DNA of 64,000 bases, from contig NZ_JADEYR010000004.1 of NCBI RefSeq assembly GCF_015209585.1, positions 160,531 through 224,530 on the forward strand. The letters run 5' to 3'. The notes under the pieces were generated by a model that saw only the letters and a program-made list of their open reading frames with translations, was not told the DNA's origin and did no database searches. Positions 19,857 through 29,287 of the stretch are shown one piece after another (the stretch's first letter is position 1; each line of letters begins with the position of its first letter). The position numbers and the translations under genes are program-made. Source of the DNA: Brachybacterium epidermidis. GTDB lineage: Bacteria; Actinomycetota; Actinomycetes; Actinomycetales; Dermabacteraceae.

Positions 19857-20309
19857 TCAGCTCTCGCGGTACACGGGCCCGAAGCTGCGGCGCATCCGCT
19901 CGCGCAGCCTCGCCACCTCATCAGCGCCAGCGCGAAGCTTGAACACGAGGTCCTTCTCCCTCACCGGCGCAAACCGGACCCGTGGCGGAGCCATCAGCCC
20001 TCCGGCAGTGATCTCCACCGCCCGGATCTGCGACCGAGAGATCTCACGTCTGACCTTCCAGCGGATCAGCCCCTGCGCCGTCCAGAGCACGCGGCGATCA
20101 GTGACCAGCAGCACCGGGGGATCCTCCGTCGCGACCTGTCCAACAGCAGCGGCCACCACCCGCTCGTCCTCCTCAAGGACCGCACGCGAAGTCCAGACCT
20201 CGAAGTCGGCGATGCCGTCCTCCCTCATCAGCTGTGCGAGGCTCTGCTCAGCAGGACTGCTCGCCGTGCTGGAGATCGCGTCCTGGTACTCGCGAAAGCG
20301 ACTGTCCAT
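19857..20309 (-). CDS. PH-like domain protein, unknown function
   Basis: A 150-residue soluble protein. The middle part, PPVLLVTDRRVLWTAQGLI followed by REISRSQIRAVEI, is the beta-strand pattern of bacterial PH-like (YokE/bPH) domains. The N-terminus is helical (MDSRFREYQDAIS) and the C-terminus ends in an Arg-rich helix. TATGCT ends 6 nt before ATG 20309, so the message is probably leaderless. It sits at the left end of the cassette, transcribed away from the WXG100-like gene and divergent from it across 181 bp. Confidence 0.6.
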   Translation of the reverse strand: MDSRFREYQDAISSTASSPAEQSLAQLMREDGIADFEVWTSRAVLEEDERVVAAAVGQVATEDPPVLLVTDRRVLWTAQGLIRWKVRREISRSQIRAVEITAGGLMAPPRVRFAPVREKDLVFKLRAGADEVARLRERMRRSFGPVYRES

Positions 20310-20490
20310 ATCGCCAGCATAGACATGATCCGATGTGCGGAGCCCGGCTCTCGATCGATGCCCATGGGGACTTCTCCCCATGGCCCCGATCAGCCCTCTC
20401 ACCGTACTGTCGCACCTGAATCCAGCAACGTCAGGCTGCGCCCCGGCCTCCGAGCCAGGCGTGCGCCTCCCTCATCCCAAGGAAACGGCC

Positions 20491-21429
20491 ATGCCCTTCA
20501 TCGGTGGCGATACAGAACAGATGCGCCAATACAGCGAATTGGCCACACGAAAGAGCACACTGCTCGCGGAGATGGGCTCCCACCTCGACGCAGTTGTGCT
20601 CAATGAGCAGATGTGGGTCGGCCACGATGCCGATGAATTCCGCACCAGGTACCAGACTGACATCCGGCCCCGGCTGGACCAGGTCAGCGCCGATGTGCAG
20701 GGCTGCGGCATCACCGTGACCGATCACGCCGAGGAGCAGGACGCCGCTTCCGGCGCGGACTCCGGCACAGGTACCGACAACGGCAGTACCGGAAACGGCA
20801 GCGGTGGGGGTGGACTCCCCGAGTGGTTGACCAACCCGACCAAGACCTGGTCCGACTTCCAGAAGCTGTGGAACAAGGGCAAGAAGCTCTTCGACGTCTC
20901 CCGGGCTGTTCCGTCCTGGATGCGCGCGCTGACGGACCCGGATGCAATGAAGCAGATCGGCCATCTCCTGGATGCGAACCTGCTCGCCCAGTCGAAAGTG
21001 TTCAACTGGGGCAAGGAGTTCAGCAAGCTGACGGAGAAGGTCCTAGGCAACTTCAACATCCCTACCGGGTTCTTCAACCGGCAAGCGTTCGGGTTCATCG
21101 ATGATTTCGCCCAGGGCTTCGCAGGCAAGGCCTCCCACTTCCTGAGCAATCCCGCATTCCGCCTCGCCGGCAAGGCGGCACCGTGGTTGGACGTGGGGCT
21201 CGGCGGCTTCGAGGCGTACGAGGGCTTCCGCGATGGGGATCGGCAGAAGCAGGTCACCGGCGGCATGACAGCCGTAGGCGGCGGTATGGTCCTGGCTGGT
21301 GCAGCGGCCTCCGCAACCGGTGTTGGAGCAGTTGCCGGCGTGCCGTTGATGGTCGGGGGGACTGCACTCAGCCTCGGCGCTGCCGGATTGGACATTGCGA
21401 AGGACTATTTCGGCTGGAGCGGATTCTGA
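20491..21429 (+). CDS. WXG100-type (ESX/type VII) protein with hydrophobic C-terminus, putative effector
   Basis: The 312-residue protein starts with a ~75-residue helical domain carrying W42-V-G44 followed by DADEFRTRYQTDI. That is the WxG turn and following helix of WXG100-type ESX (type VII) substrates. A Gly/Ser/Thr linker covers residues 84-108, then a helical middle with several Trp residues (WLTNPTKTW, WNKGKKLF), and a strongly hydrophobic Gly/Ala-rich segment near 262-300 that could insert in a membrane. AAGGA precedes ATG 20491. No ESX machinery genes lie nearby. It could be an antibacterial effector or an envelope protein; neither is shown. Confidence 0.6.
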   Translation: MPFIGGDTEQMRQYSELATRKSTLLAEMGSHLDAVVLNEQMWVGHDADEFRTRYQTDIRPRLDQVSADVQGCGITVTDHAEEQDAASGADSGTGTDNGSTGNGSGGGGLPEWLTNPTKTWSDFQKLWNKGKKLFDVSRAVPSWMRALTDPDAMKQIGHLLDANLLAQSKVFNWGKEFSKLTEKVLGNFNIPTGFFNRQAFGFIDDFAQGFAGKASHFLSNPAFRLAGKAAPWLDVGLGGFEAYEGFRDGDRQKQVTGGMTAVGGGMVLAGAAASATGVGAVAGVPLMVGGTALSLGAAGLDIAKDYFGWSGF

Positions 21430-21555
21430 GACCCTCGCGACATCGATACCGGCCCACCGGTCCTCCCCCACCGCCTCAGCGAACCGGATGACCCCGCCCC
21501 TGCCGGTTAAAGTGGCGCTGTCTCCGTCTCACCCGTCAGCCCCGAGGAGTTCTTG

Positions 21556-22413
21556 ATGCCCCCCTCTACGCTCGGCCCCACCTCGCTGATCACGGAGCGC
21601 GATGTCAGCTCTGTCCGGTTTCTGCTTCAGCAGATGCCGGAGAGTGAAGAGCAGACGACTTTCATCATGCTCACCGATGAAGAGATCGCGGGGGTCGATG
21701 GCACGCAGTCCCTCGAACTGGTGGGGAGCCCCTACCTCTCGAACGAGGGCATCGACCAGCGCTCGGCCGTGGCCTCCGCGACTCGCTCCTTGGCTGCCCG
21801 CGGCATGGTCACCCTGGACCCTGAAGCACGGGACGACGAGGGTGCCGTGCTCGAAGGGGACGGCGACCCCTCGAAGCGCACCATGCAGCTCAGCCCTGTT
21901 CTGGCCGGCGTGTTCCTGCTGCGCCGGTCGGCCGCCGGTTTCCTCACTGCGACGCGGGTGCTTGAGGACGGAACCACGACGAACTCTCTGTATTTCACGC
22001 CCGACGGCACGGCGCTGGAAGAGTTCGTCACGACCGACGGCCTGCATCTGTTCAGCCTGCTGCGACGCGATGCGATCGCTGACCGGCTGGCCACCTATGC
22101 TGACCCGTTCAACGCCGCTTCGGAGGACGGCGAAGAGCAGATGATGAACCGCTCCGAGCTGACACCGGGGTTCGTGCTTCCCGATACCCGCGTGGCCACC
22201 ACGTTCACTGCGATGCACCCTGGCGGCGGCTACGCAGCCTACGTGTACGCCACCGGTGACGCTGTGCACCTCATCGATGCAGGCGCCTTCGATGAGGACG
22301 GCCCGGAGGATTCCCAGACTCTGCCAATGGCTGCGGTCTCGGCGTCGACCCTGAGGGAGATGCTCTCCGCAATCCTCGACGAGGTGACACCACCCGGTCA
22401 GCCTCAGCCCTGA
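21556..22413 (+). CDS. partner protein of the WXG100-type gene, unknown (possible chaperone or immunity role)
   Basis: A 285-residue, mostly soluble, acidic protein with no membrane segment. It opens LITERDVSSVRFLLQQMP and has a central LAGVFLLRRSAAGFLTATRV block and an LHLFSLLRRDAIADRL helix. Size and layout recall EspG-type chaperones of ESX substrates, but I cannot show homology. GAGGAG lies 6 nt before ATG 21556. It follows the WXG100-like gene after 126 bp on the same strand, the usual place for a chaperone or an immunity protein. Confidence 0.5.
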   Translation: MPPSTLGPTSLITERDVSSVRFLLQQMPESEEQTTFIMLTDEEIAGVDGTQSLELVGSPYLSNEGIDQRSAVASATRSLAARGMVTLDPEARDDEGAVLEGDGDPSKRTMQLSPVLAGVFLLRRSAAGFLTATRVLEDGTTTNSLYFTPDGTALEEFVTTDGLHLFSLLRRDAIADRLATYADPFNAASEDGEEQMMNRSELTPGFVLPDTRVATTFTAMHPGGGYAAYVYATGDAVHLIDAGAFDEDGPEDSQTLPMAAVSASTLREMLSAILDEVTPPGQPQP

Positions 22414-22458
22414 GGGCTGGACCCGGCGTGCGGTCCGCCCTGGACGGGAAGCAGTCCG

Positions 22459-23181
22459 TCAGAGAGGCCAGTCGAGGTTCACGTCCGGGGCCCGACCCTT
22501 CTTCCTGAGGAACTCGTTGAAGTTCTCCGCCCAGGAGCGGTGCCAGCTGATCTGCTGCTGATGCAGATCTTCCAGGCTGGAGACCCCCACCTGAGGGTGC
22601 GCGGCGACGATGGCCCGCAGCACGTCCAAGGTGGCGGAGACGTCCACATCCGCGGTGTGGAGCCTGCCGTCCTGCTGGATCCCGTAGTGCGCCAGCAGAT
22701 CCGTGAGGGTTCGCTTTCCCTTGCGGTAGCGGTCCACACCACGATCCACCACCAGAGGATCGATCACCGGGGCGATCACATGGCCCACGCGATCGGTGAG
22801 GGTGGGCAACCCCAGGCGGCGCAGCTCGTTCTCCAGGATCGCCAGGTCGAAGCTGCCGTTGAAGGCCACGATGGGGACGTCCAGGGCGAGGGCGTCGGCC
22901 AGCATCGTGGCGACCTCGTCGAGGGCCTCGGCGGACTTCATTCCGTGCATGCGGGCGTGCTCGGTGCTGATGCCGTGCACCTTCTGCGCCCCCTCGGGGA
23001 TCTCCATCTCCGGATCGATGAGCCAGGTCGCGACCGTCTCCCCCAGCCTGCCGGGAGCCACCGAGTGCACCAGGGCCACGGTGACGATGCGATCCCGGCC
23101 GACGTCGGTGCCGGTGGTCTCGGTGTCGAAGCCGAGCAGCGGGCGCTGGGTCCAAGAGGCGGCAGGGGCGAGTGCGGTCAT
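22459..23181 (-). CDS. DnaQ-type 3'-5' exonuclease
   Basis: A 240-residue DEDD-family exonuclease like those in DNA polymerase III epsilon. Exo I is FDTETTG (Asp19, Glu21), Exo II is VAFNGSFDLAILE, and Exo III has the conserved H/D arrangement in LHTADVDVSATLDV. It lacks BRCT or UvrC domains, so it is a stand-alone enzyme, possibly a proofreading or repair accessory. TACCCT ends 6 nt before the ATG, hence probably leaderless. Its last ~30 codons are duplicated at 19710-19804. The gene itself is intact and ends DVNLDWPL. Confidence 0.9.
   Translation of the reverse strand: MTALAPAASWTQRPLLGFDTETTGTDVGRDRIVTVALVHSVAPGRLGETVATWLIDPEMEIPEGAQKVHGISTEHARMHGMKSAEALDEVATMLADALALDVPIVAFNGSFDLAILENELRRLGLPTLTDRVGHVIAPVIDPLVVDRGVDRYRKGKRTLTDLLAHYGIQQDGRLHTADVDVSATLDVLRAIVAAHPQVGVSSLEDLHQQQISWHRSWAENFNEFLRKKGRAPDVNLDWPL
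22460..22555 (-). repeat. 3' end of the intact exonuclease gene (right copy of the duplication)
   Basis: This is the native 3' end of the exonuclease gene and matches 19710-19804 in direct orientation. Together the two copies bracket the PH-like, WXG100-like and partner genes. The similarity ends abruptly inside the coding sequence (after GCTGATCTGC), the pattern left by an insertion or a recombination event at the gene's end. Confidence 0.85.
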
Positions 23182-23284
23182 GGATCCAGGGTAGGCGCCA
23201 GGGCCGACATCCCGGTCCGCTGTGGACGGCAGAGCGGCGGGGAGGAACCTGGCTCGCCGGGCACCGGGACCCGGCGCGGACCGG

Positions 23285-23815
23285 TCAGCTGATCGTCGAG
23301 GCGATGATCAGGGCCGGGATCGCGAACGCCCCGAACCAGAGCGCAGGTGCGACAAAGGCGATCAGCAGGCCGGCGATGGCGCGGCCGGGCCGCTCCCGCC
23401 GCACCAGCGCCACCACGCCGGTCACCATGGCCGCGAGCGCCGTCAGCCCCCACAGGATGAAGGAGGCGAAGGCCGCGGTCACCAGGGTCTGATAGCCCTC
23501 GGGGGTGTCTCCGAGGTAGCGGCCGGCCTCGGCCTCCTGCGGGGCGATGGTGAAGCCCACCAGAGCCGCGACGCCCATACCCCCGATCAGGGCGAGCAGG
23601 CCGAGGATCAGCGAGATCCGACCCCAGCGGGTGCCGTTGCGCGGGGCGACCGTGCGTCGGTCGGTGCTCGGCGCGGGTGCGGGCGCGGGACCGGCCGTGC
23701 CCTGCCCAGGCGCGGGACCGGCTGCATTCAGCGCAGGATCGGGGGCCTGGCTCGGAGTCGGATCGCCTGCGGGGCGCGGATCGGACTGGGGCATCGGGGT
23801 GTTCGTCGTGCTCAT
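23285..23815 (-). CDS. small membrane protein with Pro-rich N-terminus
   Basis: A 176-residue protein: a ~60-residue Pro/Ala-rich cytoplasmic N-terminus, then hydrophobic segments (ISLILGLLALIGGMGVAALV, a central pair, and a last AIPALIIASTIS). The layout is like DUF4190/DUF4064-type actinobacterial membrane proteins of unknown function. GAGGACC lies just before the ATG. It stands alone between the exonuclease and guaB, all on the same strand. Confidence 0.7.
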   Translation of the reverse strand: MSTTNTPMPQSDPRPAGDPTPSQAPDPALNAAGPAPGQGTAGPAPAPAPSTDRRTVAPRNGTRWGRISLILGLLALIGGMGVAALVGFTIAPQEAEAGRYLGDTPEGYQTLVTAAFASFILWGLTALAAMVTGVVALVRRERPGRAIAGLLIAFVAPALWFGAFAIPALIIASTIS

Positions 23816-23900
23816 GGTCCTCGACGTTAACGAATGCGCGCGTCACAGTCCTGGGGGTTATCCCCACGGATCAGTGCGGGCGCGCCCCGCCCCTGCGGTC

Positions 23901-25409
<1,509 letters not shown>

Positions 25410-25489
25410 CTACCCACGCCCCCGCGATGGCAGGGCCCCACGGGGCGTGGTTCCGGACACGTGCCCAAGCGCCGGTCTACAGTCGGCCC

Positions 25490-25948
25490 ATGACCTCTCC
25501 CACCCCGTACCTCCACTTCCCCGGCACCGCGCGCCAGGCGCTGGAGTTCTACGCCGAGGTGTTCGGCGGGGAGCTCGAACTGCACACCTTCGCGGACTTC
25601 CAGCGGGAGGACGGCCCCGGTTCGGCGATCGCCCACGGGATCCTCACCGGCCCGGTCTCGCTCTACGCCGCCGATGCCACCGAGAAGCGCCACGAGCTGC
25701 GCACCGACGGGCTGATGTTCTCCCTGCTGGACACTGCCGACCCCTCGGTGCTGCGACGCTGGTTCGCGCGTCTGGCGTCGGAGGGAACGGTGGTCGAGCA
25801 GCTCCAGCGTCGACCCTGGGGCGCCTCCGACGGGCAGGTCAGGGACCGCTTCGGCCTGCTGTGGCTGATCGGCTTCGAGCACGAGCAGGCGGCAGAGCTG
25901 GCCCCCGCCACGACGTCCCCGCAGGAGCCCTCCTCCAACGAGCGGTGA
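25490..25948 (+). CDS. VOC (glyoxalase/PhnB-like) protein
   Basis: A 152-residue vicinal-oxygen-chelate protein. It opens TPYLHFPGTARQALEFYAEV with GGELELHTFADF, the PhnB-like beta-alpha-beta-beta-beta start, and closes with VRDRFGLLWLIGFE. Functions in this family range from metalloenzymes to binding proteins; none can be assigned here. TACAGT ends 6 nt before the ATG, so it is probably leaderless. Confidence 0.85.
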   Translation: MTSPTPYLHFPGTARQALEFYAEVFGGELELHTFADFQREDGPGSAIAHGILTGPVSLYAADATEKRHELRTDGLMFSLLDTADPSVLRRWFARLASEGTVVEQLQRRPWGASDGQVRDRFGLLWLIGFEHEQAAELAPATTSPQEPSSNER

Positions 25949-26019
25949 TCCCCTGCCGAGGTCTCCCGTCGGCCCGGTTGCGCGGGTCACCGGCAGGCTG
26001 ACCTGACGTCACCCTCGGA

Positions 26020-26061
26020 ATTCACCCGAAGTTCACCAAGCACCGGTTGACGTCCTAGAGT
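26020..26061 (+). promoter_or_regulatory. PHO-box-like direct repeat and promoter of the phosphate transporter
   Basis: Direct repeats ATTCACC (26020-26026) and GTTCACC (26031-26037) are spaced 11 bp, the unit length of actinobacterial PhoP-binding PHO boxes, with a weaker TCACC unit about 11 bp upstream. A TAGAGT hexamer at 26056-26061 is a good -10. The repeat then sits at or over the -35, where PhoP activates. PhoP control is inferred from this and from the phosphate transporter downstream. Confidence 0.65.
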
Positions 26062-26138
26062 GAGCGGGTCCTTGCCGGGAAGTCGGATGCTCGAATCGCT
26101 CCCGGATCCTGCCCCCTCCACACTCGGGAACCACGACG

Positions 26139-27794
26139 ATGCGACGCATCCACGAGCCGACCTCCACCGATGACCCGGTCGGTTCCGCCAGGCACACCCC
26201 GGCGCCGGTCGGCATGCTCGGTCCGGACCGGAACTGGCACCTGGGTGCCGGGCTGATGACCCTCGCGACGGCCGGGGCCTTCACGATCTGGGCGTTCGCC
26301 TACGCGGGCACCCATGTCAACGCCCTCCTCCTGGTCCTGGCACTCGCCTTCGGCCTGTTCATGGCCTTCAACATCGGCGGCAACGATGTGGCCAACTCCT
26401 TCGGCACCAGCGTGGGTGCCGGCACCCTGACCATGAAACAGGCCCTGGTGGTGGCGGCCGTGTTCGAGGTCTCCGGTGCGGTGCTCGCCGGTGGGTCTGT
26501 CACCGAGACCGTGCGCAGCGGCATCGTCGATCTGGACCAGATGCAGGTCGACGCGCCCGCCTTCACCTACATCATGATGTCCGCACTGCTGGGTGCAGCG
26601 GTATGGCTGCTGCTGGCCACCCGGATGGGCTGGCCGGTCTCGACCACCCACGCGATCATCGGCGGCATCGTCGGTGCCGCGGTGACCACCGGTCTGGTGA
26701 CCGGGACCGGCGGGCTGGCGATGGTGCAGTGGGGTGAGATCGGGCAGATCGCCATCTCCTGGGTGCTCTCCCCCGTGCTCGGTGGGGTCGCCGCGTTCCT
26801 GCTGTTCGGCGCCATCAAGCGGCGCATCCTCGCGCCGGCCGCGCGTGCGATCGCGCTCGGCTCACGGGGGTTCGACGACGGCGACGACGAGGACGATGCG
26901 GACGATCCGGAGCAGGCCCGCCACGTGCCCGGCTACGAGCGCCTCACCGAGCTGCAGCAGACGGCGTTCGCCGAGTCCGCGGAGCTGGACCGGAGCCCGG
27001 GCAGCCCCGGGGCGGAACTGGTGGAGCGGGCCGAGCAGCTGACCAAGAAGCAGCGCAAGGCCGCCCGCAACGTGGAGCGCAAGGCGGCCTACCACGCACT
27101 GGAGAAGAGGGTCCCGCCGCTGGCCGCGGGAGCCGCGGTGGTGATCGCCTCCATGCTGATGTTCAAGGGGCTGAAGAACGTGGGCCTGGACATCACTCCC
27201 TGGGGCGGCGCGGTCCTGCTGACCATGCTGGCGGTCGCCGTATGGATCGGCACCCGCGTCTTCGCGCGCGCCCTGCGCACGCAGACCATCTCGCAGGCCA
27301 CCTTCATCATGTTCAGCTGGCTGCAGGTCTTCACCGCCTGCGCCTTCGCCTTCAGCCACGGTGCGAACGACATCGCCAACGCCGTGGGTCCGTTCGCCGC
27401 GGTGCTCGACGTGCTGCGCACCGGAACCGTGTCCCAGGAGGCGGCGGTGCCCATGGCAGTGCTCGTCGCCTTCGGGATCGCGCTGGTCTCCGGCCTGTGG
27501 TTCGTGGGCCGCAAGGTGATCCAGACCGTCGGATCCGGGCTCACCACGATGCACCCCTCCTCGGGGTTCGCCGCCGAGCTGGCCGCGGCCGCCACCGTGC
27601 TGCTGGCCTCGGTGCTGGGACTGCCGGTCTCCTCGACCCACATCCTGATCGGTGCCGTGCTGGGCGTGGGTATCGTGAACCGGGCGGCGAACTGGAAGCT
27701 GATGCGACCCATCTTCCTGGCCTGGATCATCACCCTGCCCGCCGCTGCAGGCATCGGCGCCGTGGCGGTGCTGGTGATGCGGGCGATCTTCTGA
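26139..27794 (+). CDS. PiT-family inorganic phosphate transporter
   Basis: A 551-residue membrane protein of the PHO4/PiT family, a low-affinity metal-phosphate:H+ symporter. Both halves carry the family signature: FNIGGNDVANSFGTSVGAG near residue 82 and FSHGANDIANAVGPF near residue 405. Each is followed by the SSTHILIG or STTHAIIGG motif. A hydrophilic cytoplasmic loop of about 90 residues (245-330), rich in Asp/Glu then Lys/Arg, separates the halves. The ~78-nt leader contains no obvious SD near ATG 26139. The upstream PHO-box-like repeat suggests induction by phosphate starvation. Confidence 0.93.
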   Translation: MRRIHEPTSTDDPVGSARHTPAPVGMLGPDRNWHLGAGLMTLATAGAFTIWAFAYAGTHVNALLLVLALAFGLFMAFNIGGNDVANSFGTSVGAGTLTMKQALVVAAVFEVSGAVLAGGSVTETVRSGIVDLDQMQVDAPAFTYIMMSALLGAAVWLLLATRMGWPVSTTHAIIGGIVGAAVTTGLVTGTGGLAMVQWGEIGQIAISWVLSPVLGGVAAFLLFGAIKRRILAPAARAIALGSRGFDDGDDEDDADDPEQARHVPGYERLTELQQTAFAESAELDRSPGSPGAELVERAEQLTKKQRKAARNVERKAAYHALEKRVPPLAAGAAVVIASMLMFKGLKNVGLDITPWGGAVLLTMLAVAVWIGTRVFARALRTQTISQATFIMFSWLQVFTACAFAFSHGANDIANAVGPFAAVLDVLRTGTVSQEAAVPMAVLVAFGIALVSGLWFVGRKVIQTVGSGLTTMHPSSGFAAELAAAATVLLASVLGLPVSSTHILIGAVLGVGIVNRAANWKLMRPIFLAWIITLPAAAGIGAVAVLVMRAIF

Positions 27795-27866
27795 CCCACC
27801 GCTCACCGACGCCGCGCAGCGCCGCGCTCACCCGCTCCTGCGGGACTGGCACGGCTCCGGCAGCCC

Positions 27867-29213
27867 TCAGGTGGGCTGGTGCACGCGACGCCAGGCGGGT
27901 GAGGTGGCCAGGTGCGCCAGGGCCAGACCGAAGGCCGCCGCCAGCACCGTCTGCACCGCTTCCTGCAGCAGCAGCACGCTCTCGGCCAGCTCCCCGGCGT
28001 TCAGCATCGTGAACCCGGTGTACATCGCATAGCCGGGGATCATGATCACCACGGCCGGCACCGAGATCGAGATCCGCGGCACGTGCTTGATCCGCGCGAT
28101 CACGTAGGCGGTCACGCCCACCAGCACGGTCGCTGCGAGAGTGGCCAGCTGCACCGGGACCCCGCCCTCGGTCATCAGGAAGCGCAGCGAGTTGGCCACG
28201 GTGGACACCGCAGCCGCAGCCACCGCGATCTTCCAGGGGGAGTTGAAGATGATCGCGAAGCCGAGCACGCCCAGGAACGTGGCCAGGGCCCGCAGCGGAA
28301 GCTCCAGTGCGAACGGCAGGCCCAGGGGCGTCGCTGGCTGGGCGTCGACGCCGGCGGCGATGCTCACCGTCCAGATCGCTGCGGCCGCCCCCAGGATGAT
28401 CATCCCCGAGTAGGTCAATCGAGCCATGCCGGCCGAGAAGTCGGAGCGCACCAGGTCCAGCACCCCGGTGATCATGGGGAAACCCGGAACCAGGAACAGC
28501 ACGGCGGCCATGTACCCGCCGAGGTTGCCCGGGGGGATCCAGCCCAGGCCCACCGGGACCCCGACCATCGTCAGGTACAGGCAGGCGGTGACCACGGCCG
28601 CGATCACGGGGATCAGCAGGTGGGTCCACTGCCGCAGCTGGAACACCCGGCGCACGGCCTGCCCCAGGGTGGCTGCGATCCGCACGGCGAGGATCTCGGT
28701 AGGGCCGGCCTGGTTCAGGAAGGCGAAGGCTGCACAGGCGATGCCGGCCGCCAGCGCGTTGACCGGGCGCGAGTACAGGGGGCGCCGTGCCTTGATCCTG
28801 GCCAGTGCCTCGAACACATCGGCCGCGGAGGTGCCGCGCTCCGGGAGCGTCTCGACCATGCGCTGGGTGCGGTACAGGTGGTCCACGTCCACGCCCACGT
28901 GCCCGGGCTGCGTGATCCGGGTGCGGTAGCGACCGTTCAGCGTGGCAGTGGCCGTGATGTCGGTGTAGGTGACGATCGAGGTGAACGAGTCCAGCCCCAG
29001 CGCGCGGGCGGTGCGGCTCATGGCCACCTTCACCCGGTACGAGGCCATCCCGCCGGCCAGCAGCTCGCTGCCCACGGCCGCCGCGGCCTCGGAGCGGATC
29101 GTCAGGGAGTCGGCCACCCCGAGGGGGCTGGTCGAGGTGGGCACCGGCCGATCCCCAGGCCGATGGTCCCCCGGTTCCCGCTCCGGTGCCGGCGACGCGG
29201 CGTTGCTGGTCAT
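27867..29213 (-). CDS. threonine/serine exporter, ThrE family
   Basis: A 448-residue ThrE-type exporter in which the N-terminal (DUF1212) and C-terminal (DUF3815) parts are fused, as in Corynebacterium ThrE. The N-terminal domain contains LLAGGMASYRVKVAMSRTAR and the membrane part has about ten hydrophobic segments, with FLVPGFPMITGVLDLVRSD and VPAVVIMIPGYAMYTGF as family blocks. It exports threonine and serine using the proton gradient in characterised members. TAGGCT ends 6 nt before the ATG, so it is probably leaderless. Confidence 0.9.
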   Translation of the reverse strand: MTSNAASPAPEREPGDHRPGDRPVPTSTSPLGVADSLTIRSEAAAAVGSELLAGGMASYRVKVAMSRTARALGLDSFTSIVTYTDITATATLNGRYRTRITQPGHVGVDVDHLYRTQRMVETLPERGTSAADVFEALARIKARRPLYSRPVNALAAGIACAAFAFLNQAGPTEILAVRIAATLGQAVRRVFQLRQWTHLLIPVIAAVVTACLYLTMVGVPVGLGWIPPGNLGGYMAAVLFLVPGFPMITGVLDLVRSDFSAGMARLTYSGMIILGAAAAIWTVSIAAGVDAQPATPLGLPFALELPLRALATFLGVLGFAIIFNSPWKIAVAAAAVSTVANSLRFLMTEGGVPVQLATLAATVLVGVTAYVIARIKHVPRISISVPAVVIMIPGYAMYTGFTMLNAGELAESVLLLQEAVQTVLAAAFGLALAHLATSPAWRRVHQPT

Positions 29214-29287
29214 ACAGCGAGCCTACCGGCGGTTCCCACGCCACAACTCACCGGTAGACTCCCGCCATCATGACGGAAGGAGGGCCC

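Noticed and set aside
19710..22555. Integrative element with att sites
   Set aside because: No integrase, excisionase, transposase or tRNA gene is present, and the flanking copies differ at about 10% of positions, so true att sites cannot be claimed. Only the duplication itself is reported.
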